The translations under genes and the position numbers were made by a program. Of a stretch of 64,000 bases of DNA, positions 30,738 to 38,814 are shown one piece after another (the first letter of the stretch is position 1; the number at the start of each line of letters is the position of its first letter). Source of the DNA: Io17-Chloro-G2 sp963663135. GTDB taxonomy: Bacteria > Chloroflexota > Dehalococcoidia > Lucifugimonadales > UBA3495. The notes beneath the pieces were generated by a model. The model had not been told where the DNA came from, searched no databases, and was given only the letters and a program-made list of their open reading frames with translations. Where the stretch lies: positions 62,001-126,000 of the forward strand of contig CAXXRM010000001.1 of assembly GCA_963663135.2 (NCBI GenBank), in the 5' to 3' direction.

Positions 30738-31625
30738 ATGACAGAACTACAGAATGAGATAGAGGAACTGCTGGGTCCTACCGTCCAGGTCAACGACGAA
30801 GTGATACGGGCCTGCCAGGAAAGGAATGAATTCGGAGGACTGAGCTTCGCCCTGTTCAAGGAAGCCGCAGGGACGGTATGGATAACATGCTACGCTTATT
30901 ATGATGAGGGAAACGGACCCACCATACTCCGCAACCAAGCGGTATGCCTCGGACTCCTTTCTCGTATTTCGAAACTCATGGCGTCGGTCCTGAAATTGTC
31001 CTCAGAAGTCGAGCACGGGGAAACCGTTCAAATACTCTACCGGTGCATACCCGAGTCAAGCATCGACCTGCAATACCTCCTGAAGAAAGATGACGACACC
31101 GTGTTCGAGAGATTTATCAAAGTAGGACTCAAGAGCGAGAGAGAACTCTATGACATCATTCAGGAGAACATCAGAAACGGACAGGAACTGGAGATAGAGC
31201 GAGACATGCTCCGGTCAATCATAAGAACCTGCGAGGATTCAGGTGTCAAGATCGAAGAGATAAACCCTAGGGCCGGTAGCTGGGGTGGCAGCTACAGAGA
31301 CAGAATGAAGGAGATCGGATTGGCAGAGGGTTACCCATTCTTTCAAGGCATGTCCTCTCAAGCGGTCCACGGGAGTTGGTCAGACCTAGTAAGAAATTAC
31401 CTCAACAAGAGCGAGACCGGATACGAACCGAAAGCTGATCACATCCAGACCGAAGGTAAATTCTTTGGGCCAACAGCCCTTTTCGCAACCAACGCCGCTA
31501 AGGTATACATAGACAGGTTCTTAGACCCGAGAGAAGCGGAACCTCTGGTTCAAAGACTGGACGACCTCCAGCGGAGAACGGCGCTGGTAGAAAATTCACG
31601 TCCCGGATGGGAACCGGTACCATAA
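30738..31625 (+). CDS. DUF5677 protein, 295 aa
   Basis: ATG at 30738. It has the DUF5677 pattern: ILYRCIPESSIDLQYLLKKD, DTVFERFIKVGLKSERELYD, LEIERDMLRSII, then GLAEGYPFFQGMSSQAVHGS with the conserved Ser and His. The family is uncharacterised, helical and soluble. It is distantly related to the gene at 22665, and both stand just before a CxxC zinc module. Confidence 0.75.
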   Translation: MTELQNEIEELLGPTVQVNDEVIRACQERNEFGGLSFALFKEAAGTVWITCYAYYDEGNGPTILRNQAVCLGLLSRISKLMASVLKLSSEVEHGETVQILYRCIPESSIDLQYLLKKDDDTVFERFIKVGLKSERELYDIIQENIRNGQELEIERDMLRSIIRTCEDSGVKIEEINPRAGSWGGSYRDRMKEIGLAEGYPFFQGMSSQAVHGSWSDLVRNYLNKSETGYEPKADHIQTEGKFFGPTALFATNAAKVYIDRFLDPREAEPLVQRLDDLQRRTALVENSRPGWEPVP

Positions 31626-31645
31626 GATCGGGGAAAGCGACGCCC

Positions 31646-31747
31646 TCCAACCACCTGAAATCAGCCGCCTTCACCTGCCCCTGCTGTAACCAGAAGGCGG
31701 GCATCCTCAGCAGGTCCCACACAGAGCGCCGCCGTACCTATCAATAA
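31646..31747 (+). pseudogene. Fragment of the CxxC zinc module
   Basis: The frame reads SNHLKSAAFTCPCCNQKAGI, LSRSHTERRRTYQ and stops at 31747. It matches the protein at 23629, but one ligand (Cys after the His) is Arg here. It has no start codon of its own. Confidence 0.6.
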
Positions 31748-31785
31748 AAGATCAGGAGCGGGACAGTTACGGCAAAGGTCGCCAG

Positions 31786-31813
31786 GCCCGGCAGGTAGCC
31801 GGGCTTTTCTTTT
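31786..31813 (+). terminator. Intrinsic terminator
   Basis: GCCCGGC (31786-31792) and GCCGGGC (31798-31804) form a 7-bp stem with a 5-nt loop, followed by TTTTCTTTT. It closes the DUF5677 transcription unit just before leader copy 2. Confidence 0.8.
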
Positions 31814-31824
31814 CTCAAGGGCAG

Positions 31825-31903
31825 TCCTCCCGCCGGTGACAAATCTCACCCCTCTGAAAGATCGGACACTATGAGCAGCAAGTCCGACCCCAGGAGAGGA
31901 AAC
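31825..31903 (+). promoter_or_regulatory. Structured leader, copy 2
   Basis: Repeat of 30157-30236 with both small stems kept (ATCT/AGAT, CGGAC/GTCCG) and the same CCAGGAGA ribosome site. The ATG at 31904 opens a peptide (MAKKFTV) that is cut after seven codons by the IS21 end at 31923. Confidence 0.6.
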
Positions 31904-32046
31904 ATGGCAAAAAAGTTCACCGTGTAAAAGGCGGAGCTAAAGTGGACCACCTGGACGGATTGACCGCCTGACATTGTGGCGGTTGAAAAATGTACCGTCC
32001 TCTGCCATCCATAGGTTCGAAGTCGTGCTTATGGGCGGTGGGATGG

Positions 32047-33546
32047 ATGTACCAGGTGGACGTGTATCTAAGGGTCCGACGGGCGGTGATGGTGGATGGG
32101 ATGAGCATACGGGAGGTCTCCCGGGTGTTCGGCCTGCACCGGGACACGGTGCGCAAGATTCTGGCCTACTCAGCGCCGCCGGGCTACCGGCGACAGACTC
32201 CGCCCCGGCGTCCTAAGCTGGCGCCCTTCACCGGCGTCATCGACCAAATCCTGGTAGACGACCTCAGGCGTCCCAGGAAGCAGCGCCACACAGCCCAGCG
32301 GATCTTCCAGCGACTCAGGGACGAGCATGGGTTCGGCGGCCAGTACACCATAGTCAAGGACTACGTGAGGGAGCATCGCCGCGGGTCGCAGGAGATGTTC
32401 GTGCCCCTGTCCCATCCGCCGGGCCACGCCCAGTGCGACTTTGGCGAGGCCCTGGTGATCATCGGCGGGGTGGAACAGAAAGCCCACTGCTTCGTCCTGG
32501 ACCTGCCCCACAGCGACGGATGCTTCGTAAAGGCTTACCCGGCCGAGACCACCGAGGCCTTCCTCGACGGCCACGTCTCGGCCTTCGCATTCCTGGGCGG
32601 AGTCCCCCAGAGCATTCTGTATGACAACACCAAGCTGGCGGTGGCCAGGATCCTGGGGGATGGACGCCGTAAACGCACCCGGGCCTTCACGGAACTCCAG
32701 TCCCACTACCTGTTCTCGGACCGGTTCGGCCGACCCGGCAAGGGCAACGACAAGGGGAAAGTCGAGGGGATGGTCGGCTATATGCGGCGCAACTTTCTGG
32801 TGCCGGTCCCGTCCTTCGAGGACTTTGAGGCGCTGAACGCCCACCTGGAGCGGCGCTGCCTGGCGCGTATGGATGCCAGGTTGAGGGGTCATTCAGAGAG
32901 CATAGGTCAACGGATGGAACGGGACCTAGAGGCCCTGCTGCCTCTGCCGGAGGCGCCCTATGACGCTTGCGAGAAGCAGGCGGGCCGGGTGAGTTCGCTG
33001 TCGCTGGTGAGGTACAGGACCAACGACTACTCGGCGCCGGTGGCTTACGGGCACCGCGACGTTCTGATAAACGGCTACGTGGACCGAGTGGTCATCAGCT
33101 GCGGGTCCAAGGTCATCGCCCGCCATCACCGCTCCTACCAGCGGGATGATTTTGTGTTCGACCCCGTCCACTACCTGCCCCTGCTGGAGCAGAAGACGGG
33201 CACCCTGGACCAGGCCGCTCCCCTGCAGGGATGGGACCTTCCCGAGGAGTTCGCCACGCTGCGACGCCTGCTGGAGTCCCGGATGGGACGAAGGGGCAAG
33301 CGGGAGTTCGTCCAGGTGCTCCGGCTATTCGAGCATTTTTCGCCTGGGGAGGTCCACGCCGCGGTTCGGGATGCCCTCCGGTTGGGGGCTTTGAGCTTCG
33401 ACGCGGTGAAGCATCTGGTGCTCTGCCGGCTGGAGGGCCGGCCGCCCCGCCTCGACCTGGATCTGTATCCCTACCTGCCCAGGGTTAGGGTCAGCACCAC
33501 ATCGACACGAGACTATATGACTCTCCTCGCAGGGAGGGCGGCATGA
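32047..33546 (+). CDS. istA: IstA transposase (IS21)
   Basis: 499 residues from the ATG at 32047. The frame is open 57 bp further upstream. The N-terminal helix-turn-helix reads SIREVSRVFGLHRDTVRKIL. The DDE core is HAQCDFGEALVIIGG (first Asp), SILYDNTKLAV (second Asp) and KGKVEGMVGYMRRNF (Glu). A Mu-type C-terminal domain follows. It cuts and joins the element ends together with IstB. The gene appears complete. Confidence 0.93.
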   Translation: MYQVDVYLRVRRAVMVDGMSIREVSRVFGLHRDTVRKILAYSAPPGYRRQTPPRRPKLAPFTGVIDQILVDDLRRPRKQRHTAQRIFQRLRDEHGFGGQYTIVKDYVREHRRGSQEMFVPLSHPPGHAQCDFGEALVIIGGVEQKAHCFVLDLPHSDGCFVKAYPAETTEAFLDGHVSAFAFLGGVPQSILYDNTKLAVARILGDGRRKRTRAFTELQSHYLFSDRFGRPGKGNDKGKVEGMVGYMRRNFLVPVPSFEDFEALNAHLERRCLARMDARLRGHSESIGQRMERDLEALLPLPEAPYDACEKQAGRVSSLSLVRYRTNDYSAPVAYGHRDVLINGYVDRVVISCGSKVIARHHRSYQRDDFVFDPVHYLPLLEQKTGTLDQAAPLQGWDLPEEFATLRRLLESRMGRRGKREFVQVLRLFEHFSPGEVHAAVRDALRLGALSFDAVKHLVLCRLEGRPPRLDLDLYPYLPRVRVSTTSTRDYMTLLAGRAA

Positions 33547-34304
33547 ACAACCGGTCCACGCTGCTGCTGGAACACCATCTGAAGGAACTGAAGCTGCCCA
33601 GCTTCCTCAGGGAATACGGGAAGATGGCCTCCCAGTGCGCCGCCGAGGGCACAGACCACTCTCAATACCTGCTCAGGCTGGCGGAACTGGAACTCATCGA
33701 TCGCCACCAGCGCATGGTGGAGCGGCGGGTCCGGGCGGCCCGATTCCCCGCCGTCAAAAGCCTGGACACCTTCGACTTTCCGGCCATCCCGTCGGTGAAC
33801 AAGGCGCTGGTGGTGGAGTTGGCTCGCTGCGAATACGTCCAACGCCGTGAGAACGTCATCGCCGTCGGCAACAGCGGCACCGGCAAGACCCACGTGGCCC
33901 TGGAACTGGGCCTGGCCGCCTGCCAGCGGGGGATGTCGGTGGGCTTCACCACCGCCGCCGCCCTGGTCCACGAGTTGATGGAGGCCAGAGACGAGAGGCG
34001 TCTGCTGAATCTACAGAGACAACTTTCCCGTCTGAACCTGCTAATCATCGACGAGTTGGGTTTCGTCCCCCTGTCACCCACCGGGGCGGAGTTGCTCTTC
34101 GAGGTCTTCAGCCAGCGCTACGAGAGGGGCTCAATCCTGGTGACCACCAACCTGCCTTTCGACGAGTGGACCGAGGTCTTCGGCTCGGAGCGCCTGACCG
34201 GGGCCCTGCTGGATCGGCTCACCCACCACGTCCACATCCTGGAGATGAACGGCGACAGCTACCGCCTCCGGCACAGCCGGCAGGGCGTTGCTTCCCAAGT
34301 CTAG
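33543..34304 (+). CDS. istB: IstB helper ATPase (IS21)
   Basis: 253 residues. The ATG overlaps the istA stop (ATGA). AAA+ ATPase with Walker A GNSGTGKT near residue 110, Walker B LLIIDELGF near 170, and LVTTNLPFDEW after it. IstB selects target DNA and activates IstA. It is full length, and the ancient fragment at 22329 comes from a relative. Confidence 0.93.
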   Translation: MNNRSTLLLEHHLKELKLPSFLREYGKMASQCAAEGTDHSQYLLRLAELELIDRHQRMVERRVRAARFPAVKSLDTFDFPAIPSVNKALVVELARCEYVQRRENVIAVGNSGTGKTHVALELGLAACQRGMSVGFTTAAALVHELMEARDERRLLNLQRQLSRLNLLIIDELGFVPLSPTGAELLFEVFSQRYERGSILVTTNLPFDEWTEVFGSERLTGALLDRLTHHVHILEMNGDSYRLRHSRQGVASQV

Positions 34305-34454
34305 GGTGATCCGGAAGACTCCTGACTCACTCCAGACCTGCGGACCCCTGCTCCTGACCTCACTCCGCCCGGCTCCCAATTCAGTCCTTTCTCATCGTGC
34401 CGGTGGTACACGATTCCTCCGCCGCAGTGGTACACCTTCTCGCCGCCCTTGACA

Positions 34455-34773
34455 TCCGCATATCGCGACGAACGGAAGCCATCCGCAATACCCTTGAGGA
34501 AATACGCCCCGGTGAACTACGTTAGGTCCCCATCTGAACGTCAGAGGAATCGCCTGACCACCGACACAGCGAAAAGGGCATGGAGACCCAAATCACCACT
34601 TCCTTTAACCCAACCAGAGGACCCCTACCCCTACGAGCAACGTTGGAGAACTACCGGGTGGGTGAGGCCATCTGTCATGATAATCTTCCACACTTGGGTT
34701 GACGGAAGTCCCGGCAGGGTCATCAGTGCCCCAAAGGCCAACAGGACGGAGAGAAGACGCTACGCGGCAACGA
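34455..34773. other. Gap with one possible 40-aa frame
   Basis: The only protein-like frame is 34580-34702 (plus), starting METQITTSFNPTRGPLPLRA and ending AICHDNLPHLG. AAAAGGG precedes its ATG closely. It could be the head of a lost gene. Confidence 0.35.
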
Positions 34774-35082
34774 ATGGTTAAATTGACCGGAGAGCAGATG
34801 TCCAGACTCGAGTCCCTGGAGGCCATGCCTGACGACCAGATAGACTACTCGGATATCCCCGAGATGACCGCGGCAGAATGGTCCAATGCCAAACGGGGGA
34901 TGTTCTACCAGCCCGCCTGGAGGGAATTCACGCTCCTGCTTGACGAAAACGTCATCGACTGTTTCAAGGAACACGCCTCCGACCCTGAGAAGGTGCACAA
35001 GGACATCAACCAGGCTCTTACCGAACATATCCGACGGGAGAAATTCCCGGGCAGAACACCTTCCAGGGACGCGGCAGACTAG
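34774..35082 (+). CDS. BrnA-like antitoxin without visible BrnT
   Basis: 102 residues from the ATG at 34774. The BrnA pattern is clear: DDQIDYSDIPEMTAAEWSNA, KRGMFYQPAWREFTLLLDEN, VIDCFKEHASDPEKVHKDIN, QALTEHIRR, the end being a ribbon-helix-helix. BrnA normally follows brnT, which encodes the ribonuclease toxin. No brnT is found in the preceding 320 bp, next to the IS21 end, so it was probably lost by that rearrangement. Confidence 0.75.
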   Translation: MVKLTGEQMSRLESLEAMPDDQIDYSDIPEMTAAEWSNAKRGMFYQPAWREFTLLLDENVIDCFKEHASDPEKVHKDINQALTEHIRREKFPGRTPSRDAAD

Positions 35083-35117
35083 CAGGACGAATATCATCCC
35101 CGACCGGAGTCCGTGCC

Positions 35118-35510
35118 GATGCCCACCGATACCAGCGAAAAGGTCCTGGAGACCCTGATCACCTCCAAGCCGAACGGGGTGGAGGCGTCCAGGAACCCCG
35201 GCTGGAACTGCTGTCCTCGATACTGGACGAGTTCAACAAGACCTGGGGGAACTAGTTCAGCAACCCCGACCAGGTGGGAGATATCCTCAAGGCCATGCCC
35301 GAACGGGTGAACGAAGACCAGGAGTACCAGAACGCTAGGATGTCCTCCGACAGCCAGAACGCCTGGATCGAGCACAACGCGGCCCTGAAGAAGCAGATAA
35401 CGGCCAGCCTGAAGGACAGCACCGAGCTCTACAAGAAGTACACCGAGAACCAGGACGACCTGAACGAGATGATATTCAATGTGACCTACCAGCCGGGCAA
35501 AGGAGGCTGA
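35118..35510 (+). pseudogene. HsdR (type I restriction) with internal deletion
   Basis: The ATG at 35118 starts MPTDTSEKVLETLITSK, the usual first residues of a group of HsdR proteins. After about 30 codons another frame continues with LLSSILDEFNKTWGN, TAG at 35253, FSNPDQVGDILKAMPERVNE, EYQNARMSSDSQNAWIEHNA and LKDSTELYKKYTE, which is the extreme HsdR C-terminus. About 900 residues with nuclease and helicase are deleted. No hsdM or hsdS is nearby. Confidence 0.75.
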
Positions 35511-35511
35511 A

Positions 35512-35719
35512 GCTCGAACTTTTTCCCAGCCTGCACCAGCATCACCTCGAGAGCCCGGCCCGTACCCTCCGCTTTCATCATGCCGTCCCCGGCCTGGCCA
35601 TGCTGTGCGAAAATAACCCGGGCTTGGACTCCTCGGAATACCGGGACCTCATCATAGCGGAGCCCCCCCATCCACGTCAGCGGGGCAGGTTTTTGACCAT
35701 CACCCAGGGAGCACAATGA
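35512..35719 (+). pseudogene. Coding-like fragment before the HATPase gene
   Basis: The plus frame reads LELFPSLHQHHLESPARTLR, FHHAVPGLAMLCENNPGLDS and SEYRDLIIAEPPH, and stops at 35719 overlapping the next ATG. It has no start except an internal ATG near 35600. It is a possible tail of a gene once paired with the ATPase. Confidence 0.3.
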
Positions 35720-36267
35720 ACACCAACGAGATCGAATATAGTCTGGAGCCGACCACCTTCCACTTCATGCAGGAAGCCCAGGACCTGGCCAACACTCTGG
35801 AGGAAAACCTACAGAACCGAAGGACGGGCGCCGCCAGCGTGAGACCTGAAATCGTTGAGGTCTTCTCCGAACTGGTCAACAACGCCGCGGAGCACGGGAT
35901 GACCCCTGAGGGCGCCCACGCCCACGTCCGTTACATGCCTCACCGGAAGGGCAATGCCTTCGACGTGGTGGTCGCGGACTCCGGCATAGGCATACGGTCC
36001 GCCCTGGCCAACAACCCAAGCCTGAAGCAACCGGAAACCGACGAGGAAGCAATAGCCCTCGCTGTCCAGGAGTTGGTCTCAGGCACCGGCAGCCCCACCA
36101 GGGGCATCGGTCTGTGGATGACCCTCACCGAGATGAGGAAGCCTGGTCGGAAGTTGTGGATTCAATCCGGATTGGGCCTGCTCACAATGTACGCCGAGGC
36201 AGAACCCGAGCTCCGGAAGACCCAGCACCGCCAGGGCACGATGGTAAGGCTCACTATACCGGCTTGA
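35716..36267 (+). CDS. Histidine-kinase-like ATPase (RsbW/HATPase_c type), 183 aa
   Basis: ATG at 35716 after GGGAG. The ATP-binding Bergerat fold has the N box EIVEVFSELVNNAAEHGM, G1 box VVVADSGIGIRSAL, and the G2-like TGSPTRGIGLWMTLTEM. There is no receiver or phosphoacceptor domain, so it is a stand-alone ATPase like anti-sigma kinases or the HATPase partners of STAS-like regulators. Its partner is not visible. Confidence 0.75.
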   Translation: MNTNEIEYSLEPTTFHFMQEAQDLANTLEENLQNRRTGAASVRPEIVEVFSELVNNAAEHGMTPEGAHAHVRYMPHRKGNAFDVVVADSGIGIRSALANNPSLKQPETDEEAIALAVQELVSGTGSPTRGIGLWMTLTEMRKPGRKLWIQSGLGLLTMYAEAEPELRKTQHRQGTMVRLTIPA

Positions 36268-36445
36268 GGAGGGAAGCTTGAGGCGGGCTAGAGTGGCCGA
36301 GACCTCCTGAACATTTCGAACCAGGACTTGTGGATATTCACGGGGAATCACGAGGGTGCAGACGGTTTATAAGATAACCAGCAGGATCATACGGTGGCAT
36401 CTGCAACCTCAACTCTAGCTCGGCGACTGGGAAACCAAGCAGGAG

Positions 36446-36540
36446 GTGGGTCAACTCTTAGTCGGCGGTCAAGACAACAAGTCCATGGTGGGTCAAGTCC
36501 CCATCGGCGGAAACGGGTTAACGGTTCGTCGGCGTTGACA
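36446..36540 (+). repeat. Right-end remnant of an IS21-like element
   Basis: GTGGGTCAA-N6-GTCGGCGG type boxes lie at 36446-36468 and 36488-36510. A third, weaker one (36518-36540) ends in CGTCGGCGTTGACA, which resembles the terminus of the intact IS21 (CGCCGCCCTTGACA). No transposase gene is attached. Confidence 0.45.
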
Positions 36541-36740
36541 CCAACACCGACGATGGGGCCAGGACACGATGCTGCGTTGGTCAATCTGTTGCACTCCATT
36601 CGGGATTGCTGCCCAGGCCCATTGGTCGGTGCGCGTGCGCCGAGGCGCAGTTGAATTGATGGATTTACACTGAATCGTAGGCAGCCCTGGTTCCCAAACT
36701 CCCGGGTTGTCAAGATGTTTCATATGGCTCCTCGGGATGC

Positions 36741-37121
36741 TCAAGATCGCCGCTCGAGATTCCTCGCGGTTTCCTCCTCGATCCATGGTTTCAGGCCGAT
36801 GACAGGGATGCGATAATTCCGGCCATCCCTGATGTGGGGAATCGGATTGTCGCTGCGCCTCAACCAAATCTGAACCTGTGACACAGATACCCTCATAAAT
36901 TTGGCGGTTTCGTTTATGTTGAGGAAAGCAAGGTGGTCAAAACGTCTCGTATCCTCACCGGCCTTGGCCGTGAACCACTCGCACAGGGCTTGAGTATCCT
37001 CGCTGGTCCACCGTCGCCAGCCGGTATCCGAGTCCAAGTCCCTGGCTTGAAGAAGTGGTTGGGCGTCAGTGCCCAACAATTGCTTCAAAAACTCGACTAG
37101 GTCTTCCGGAGTTGGAATCAT
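36741..37121 (-). CDS. Helix-turn-helix protein, 126 aa
   Basis: ATG at 37121 after AGGTGG. Residues 1-60 are acidic and helical (TPEDLVEFLKQLLGTDAQPL). Residues 65-120 form an excisionase-like winged helix (FLNINETAKFMRVSVSQVQI, HIRDGRNYRIPVIGLKPWIE). Such proteins bind DNA near attachment sites or act as small repressors. It points away from the 362-bp duplication. Confidence 0.7.
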   Translation of the reverse strand: MIPTPEDLVEFLKQLLGTDAQPLLQARDLDSDTGWRRWTSEDTQALCEWFTAKAGEDTRRFDHLAFLNINETAKFMRVSVSQVQIWLRRSDNPIPHIRDGRNYRIPVIGLKPWIEEETARNLERRS

Positions 37122-37198
37122 GGTCCACCTGCCTCATTGGGTGTGGGCTTTTCATGGGATGGGCATCTGCTTGTTTACTCATGGGTCTCTGTGTTTGA

Positions 37199-37907
37199 AT
37201 CAGGCCGCGGAAGGTCTCCTGAGGCTTTCATCAACTGGATACCGCCCCATATTGTGGAAGGGGCGAAACGCTCTCCGCCGGCTAAGGTCGCCGTTTGGGT
37301 CGCGCCGCTGATGACCGTCAAGGTTGACTCCATAAAAAAAGGATAAACTAAAATTTCGAAGCCCGTTTCTCGCGGACGATCAAACCGTCAATTTGCAGGC
37401 AAGTCCTAACGTGGGGGACCAGCAAAGTAATGAAGGTGGTCTGGAAATCATGAGCAAGAAAAGGTCGAAGCTGAGGATTCAGGCTATCCGCCCGCCAGAC
37501 GCGAGCCGACCGGGTGGGTCCCAACATTCCCAGGCGGACCGCTGTGATCGCAAGATTTGAATCAGGCCGCGGAAGGTCTCCTGAGGCCTTCATCAACTGG
37601 ATACCGGCCCAGATTATGAAAGGGGCGAAACGCTCTCCGTCGACTAAGGTCGCCGGTTGGGCCGCGCCGCTGATGACCGTCAAGATTGACTCCATAAAAA
37701 AAGCATAGACCAAAATTTCGAAGCCCGTTTCTCGCGGACGATCAAACCGTCATCTTGGATGGAAGTTCTCACGTGATGGGCCAGCAATGGAATGAAGGTG
37801 GCCCGGAAATCATGAGAAAGAAGAAGTCGACCCTGAGGGTTGAGGCTATCCGCCCGCCAGAAGCGAGCCGGCCGGGTAAATCCCAACATTCCCAGGATGG
37901 ACCTCGA
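37199..37907. repeat. Two diverged copies of a 362-bp tandem unit
   Basis: CAGGCCGCGGAAGGTCTCCT at 37201 recurs at 37563, and GATCAAACCGTCA at 37378 recurs at 37740, both 362 bp apart. Identity is roughly 85-90 percent. Each unit contains an ATG frame (37450 and 37812). Frames on both strands are partly conserved, so the coding strand is uncertain. Confidence 0.8.
37450..37560 (+). pseudogene. Short copy of the 37812 gene
   Basis: 36 codons starting MSKKRSKLRIQAIRPPDASR, the counterpart of MRKKKSTLRVEAIRPPEASR at 37812. It stops early because the tandem unit begins again. Confidence 0.5.
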
Positions 37908-38045
37908 AGATCGCAAGAACTGCAGGAATTCACCCAAGCCAAGCGGAGAGGACTTGAGTGGCCGGTCAAGGCCCCCGACTCTCGCTCCTACACCATCTGG
38001 TTGAACGACTGGGAACACACAGCCGAATCAAGATCCAGAATATGA
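37812..38045 (+). CDS. Hypothetical basic protein, 77 aa
   Basis: ATG at 37812. The product is basic and begins in the second tandem unit, then continues into unique sequence (QELQEFTQAKRRGLEWPVKA, SYTIWLNDWEHTAE). No ribosome site is obvious (GGCCCGGAAATC precedes). No family is recognised. Confidence 0.45.
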   Translation: MRKKKSTLRVEAIRPPEASRPGKSQHSQDGPRRSQELQEFTQAKRRGLEWPVKAPDSRSYTIWLNDWEHTAESRSRI

Positions 38046-38084
38046 GCTACCTGTTACGGGAAGGCCTGAGGTGAAGACTGACCA

Positions 38085-38264
38085 TTGGTTCAAGATGCAA
38101 CATCGCGTTGCCCGAACTCCGACGAGTTGATTAACGCAGTGGACTGGATGAAGGCCATGGGCTACCTGGAAATCTGGAACGAAATGGACACCGTGGCCTA
38201 CCCGGTCATCGTGAGAAGAGACGCAGAGGGAGAGCGGCGCGAGCCCAGAGAATCAGGGAGATAA
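38085..38264 (+). CDS. Small protein, 59 aa
   Basis: TTG at 38085. The sequence (CPNSDELINAVDWMKAMGYL, EIWNEMDTVAYPVIVRRDAE) has good protein character. The ribosome site is weak. The next frame begins just after its stop. Confidence 0.4.
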   Translation: MVQDATSRCPNSDELINAVDWMKAMGYLEIWNEMDTVAYPVIVRRDAEGERREPRESGR

Positions 38265-38274
38265 GCTGGACCGG

Positions 38275-38412
38275 TTGCTGGCTGCCTCAGCCCACCAGCC
38301 GGACGGATACCTGGAACTCCTGGCGGGAGTCCTCTTCGTTCACAAAATTCACCCGGACAACTCACGAGATAAGGTCATAGCGACCATGTGCGTCATGGAA
38401 CCGGGGATTTAG
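38275..38412 (+). CDS. Small protein, 45 aa
   Basis: TTG at 38275, with GGGAG about 20 bp before. It reads LAASAHQPDGYLELLAGVLF, VHKIHPDNSRDKVIATMCVM. The frame is protein-like upstream into the previous stop, so coupling is likely. The function is unknown. Confidence 0.35.
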   Translation: MLAASAHQPDGYLELLAGVLFVHKIHPDNSRDKVIATMCVMEPGI

Positions 38413-38415
38413 CCG

Positions 38416-38718
38416 GTGGACGTCGAGGCGTCGTACGAAGGTCTGAGAGAAATGGAGGTGCTCCAAACAATAAAGACCACAACTCATCATCACAAAAGCC
38501 CCGAGTTCATACCACCATCCGAAACTCACACCCGCCAAGATGATATCCTACCGTTCGGAAAAACAGAGAAGCGCAGGGTCTACGCCGGGAAAGCCCTACC
38601 GAACCCCGGGGGGCGTGAAAACAACACGATCAGGGTCAGGGAGTACCTGGAAAGGCGAAAGGTCGCGCAGGCTACGACGAGAAAAACCCCAACCTGGAAC
38701 CATCGCCACCAGAACTGA
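38416..38718 (+). CDS. Hypothetical protein, 100 aa
   Basis: GTG at 38416, 3 bp after the previous stop. A helical start (VEASYEGLREMEVLQTIKTT), a His run, and a basic second half (RENNTIRVREYLERRKVAQA). Membership in a real operon is supported only by spacing. Confidence 0.4.
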   Translation: MDVEASYEGLREMEVLQTIKTTTHHHKSPEFIPPSETHTRQDDILPFGKTEKRRVYAGKALPNPGGRENNTIRVREYLERRKVAQATTRKTPTWNHRHQN

Positions 38719-38814
38719 GGACAAGTCCGACAGGTCCGGCGTAACCCGGGGGTTTTCCTTACCTGGGGTGCCGCCGTTTCGCGCACAGAAGTAAAGCCCG
38801 ACCTCCCCGAGACA

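Larger units (their letters stand above)
31923..34454 (+). mobile_element. IS21-family insertion sequence
   Basis: The ends are TGTAAAAGGCGG (31923) and, reversed, TGTCAAGGGCGG (34454). Inside each end are repeated about 20-bp boxes of the form GGCGG-N8-GTGTACCAC (left near 31929 and 31978; right, inverted, near 34403 and 34428), typical transposase-binding repeats of IS21. It carries intact istA and istB. No clear target duplication is seen, and the peptide reading frame does not resume on the right, so the flank has probably been rearranged. Confidence 0.85.
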
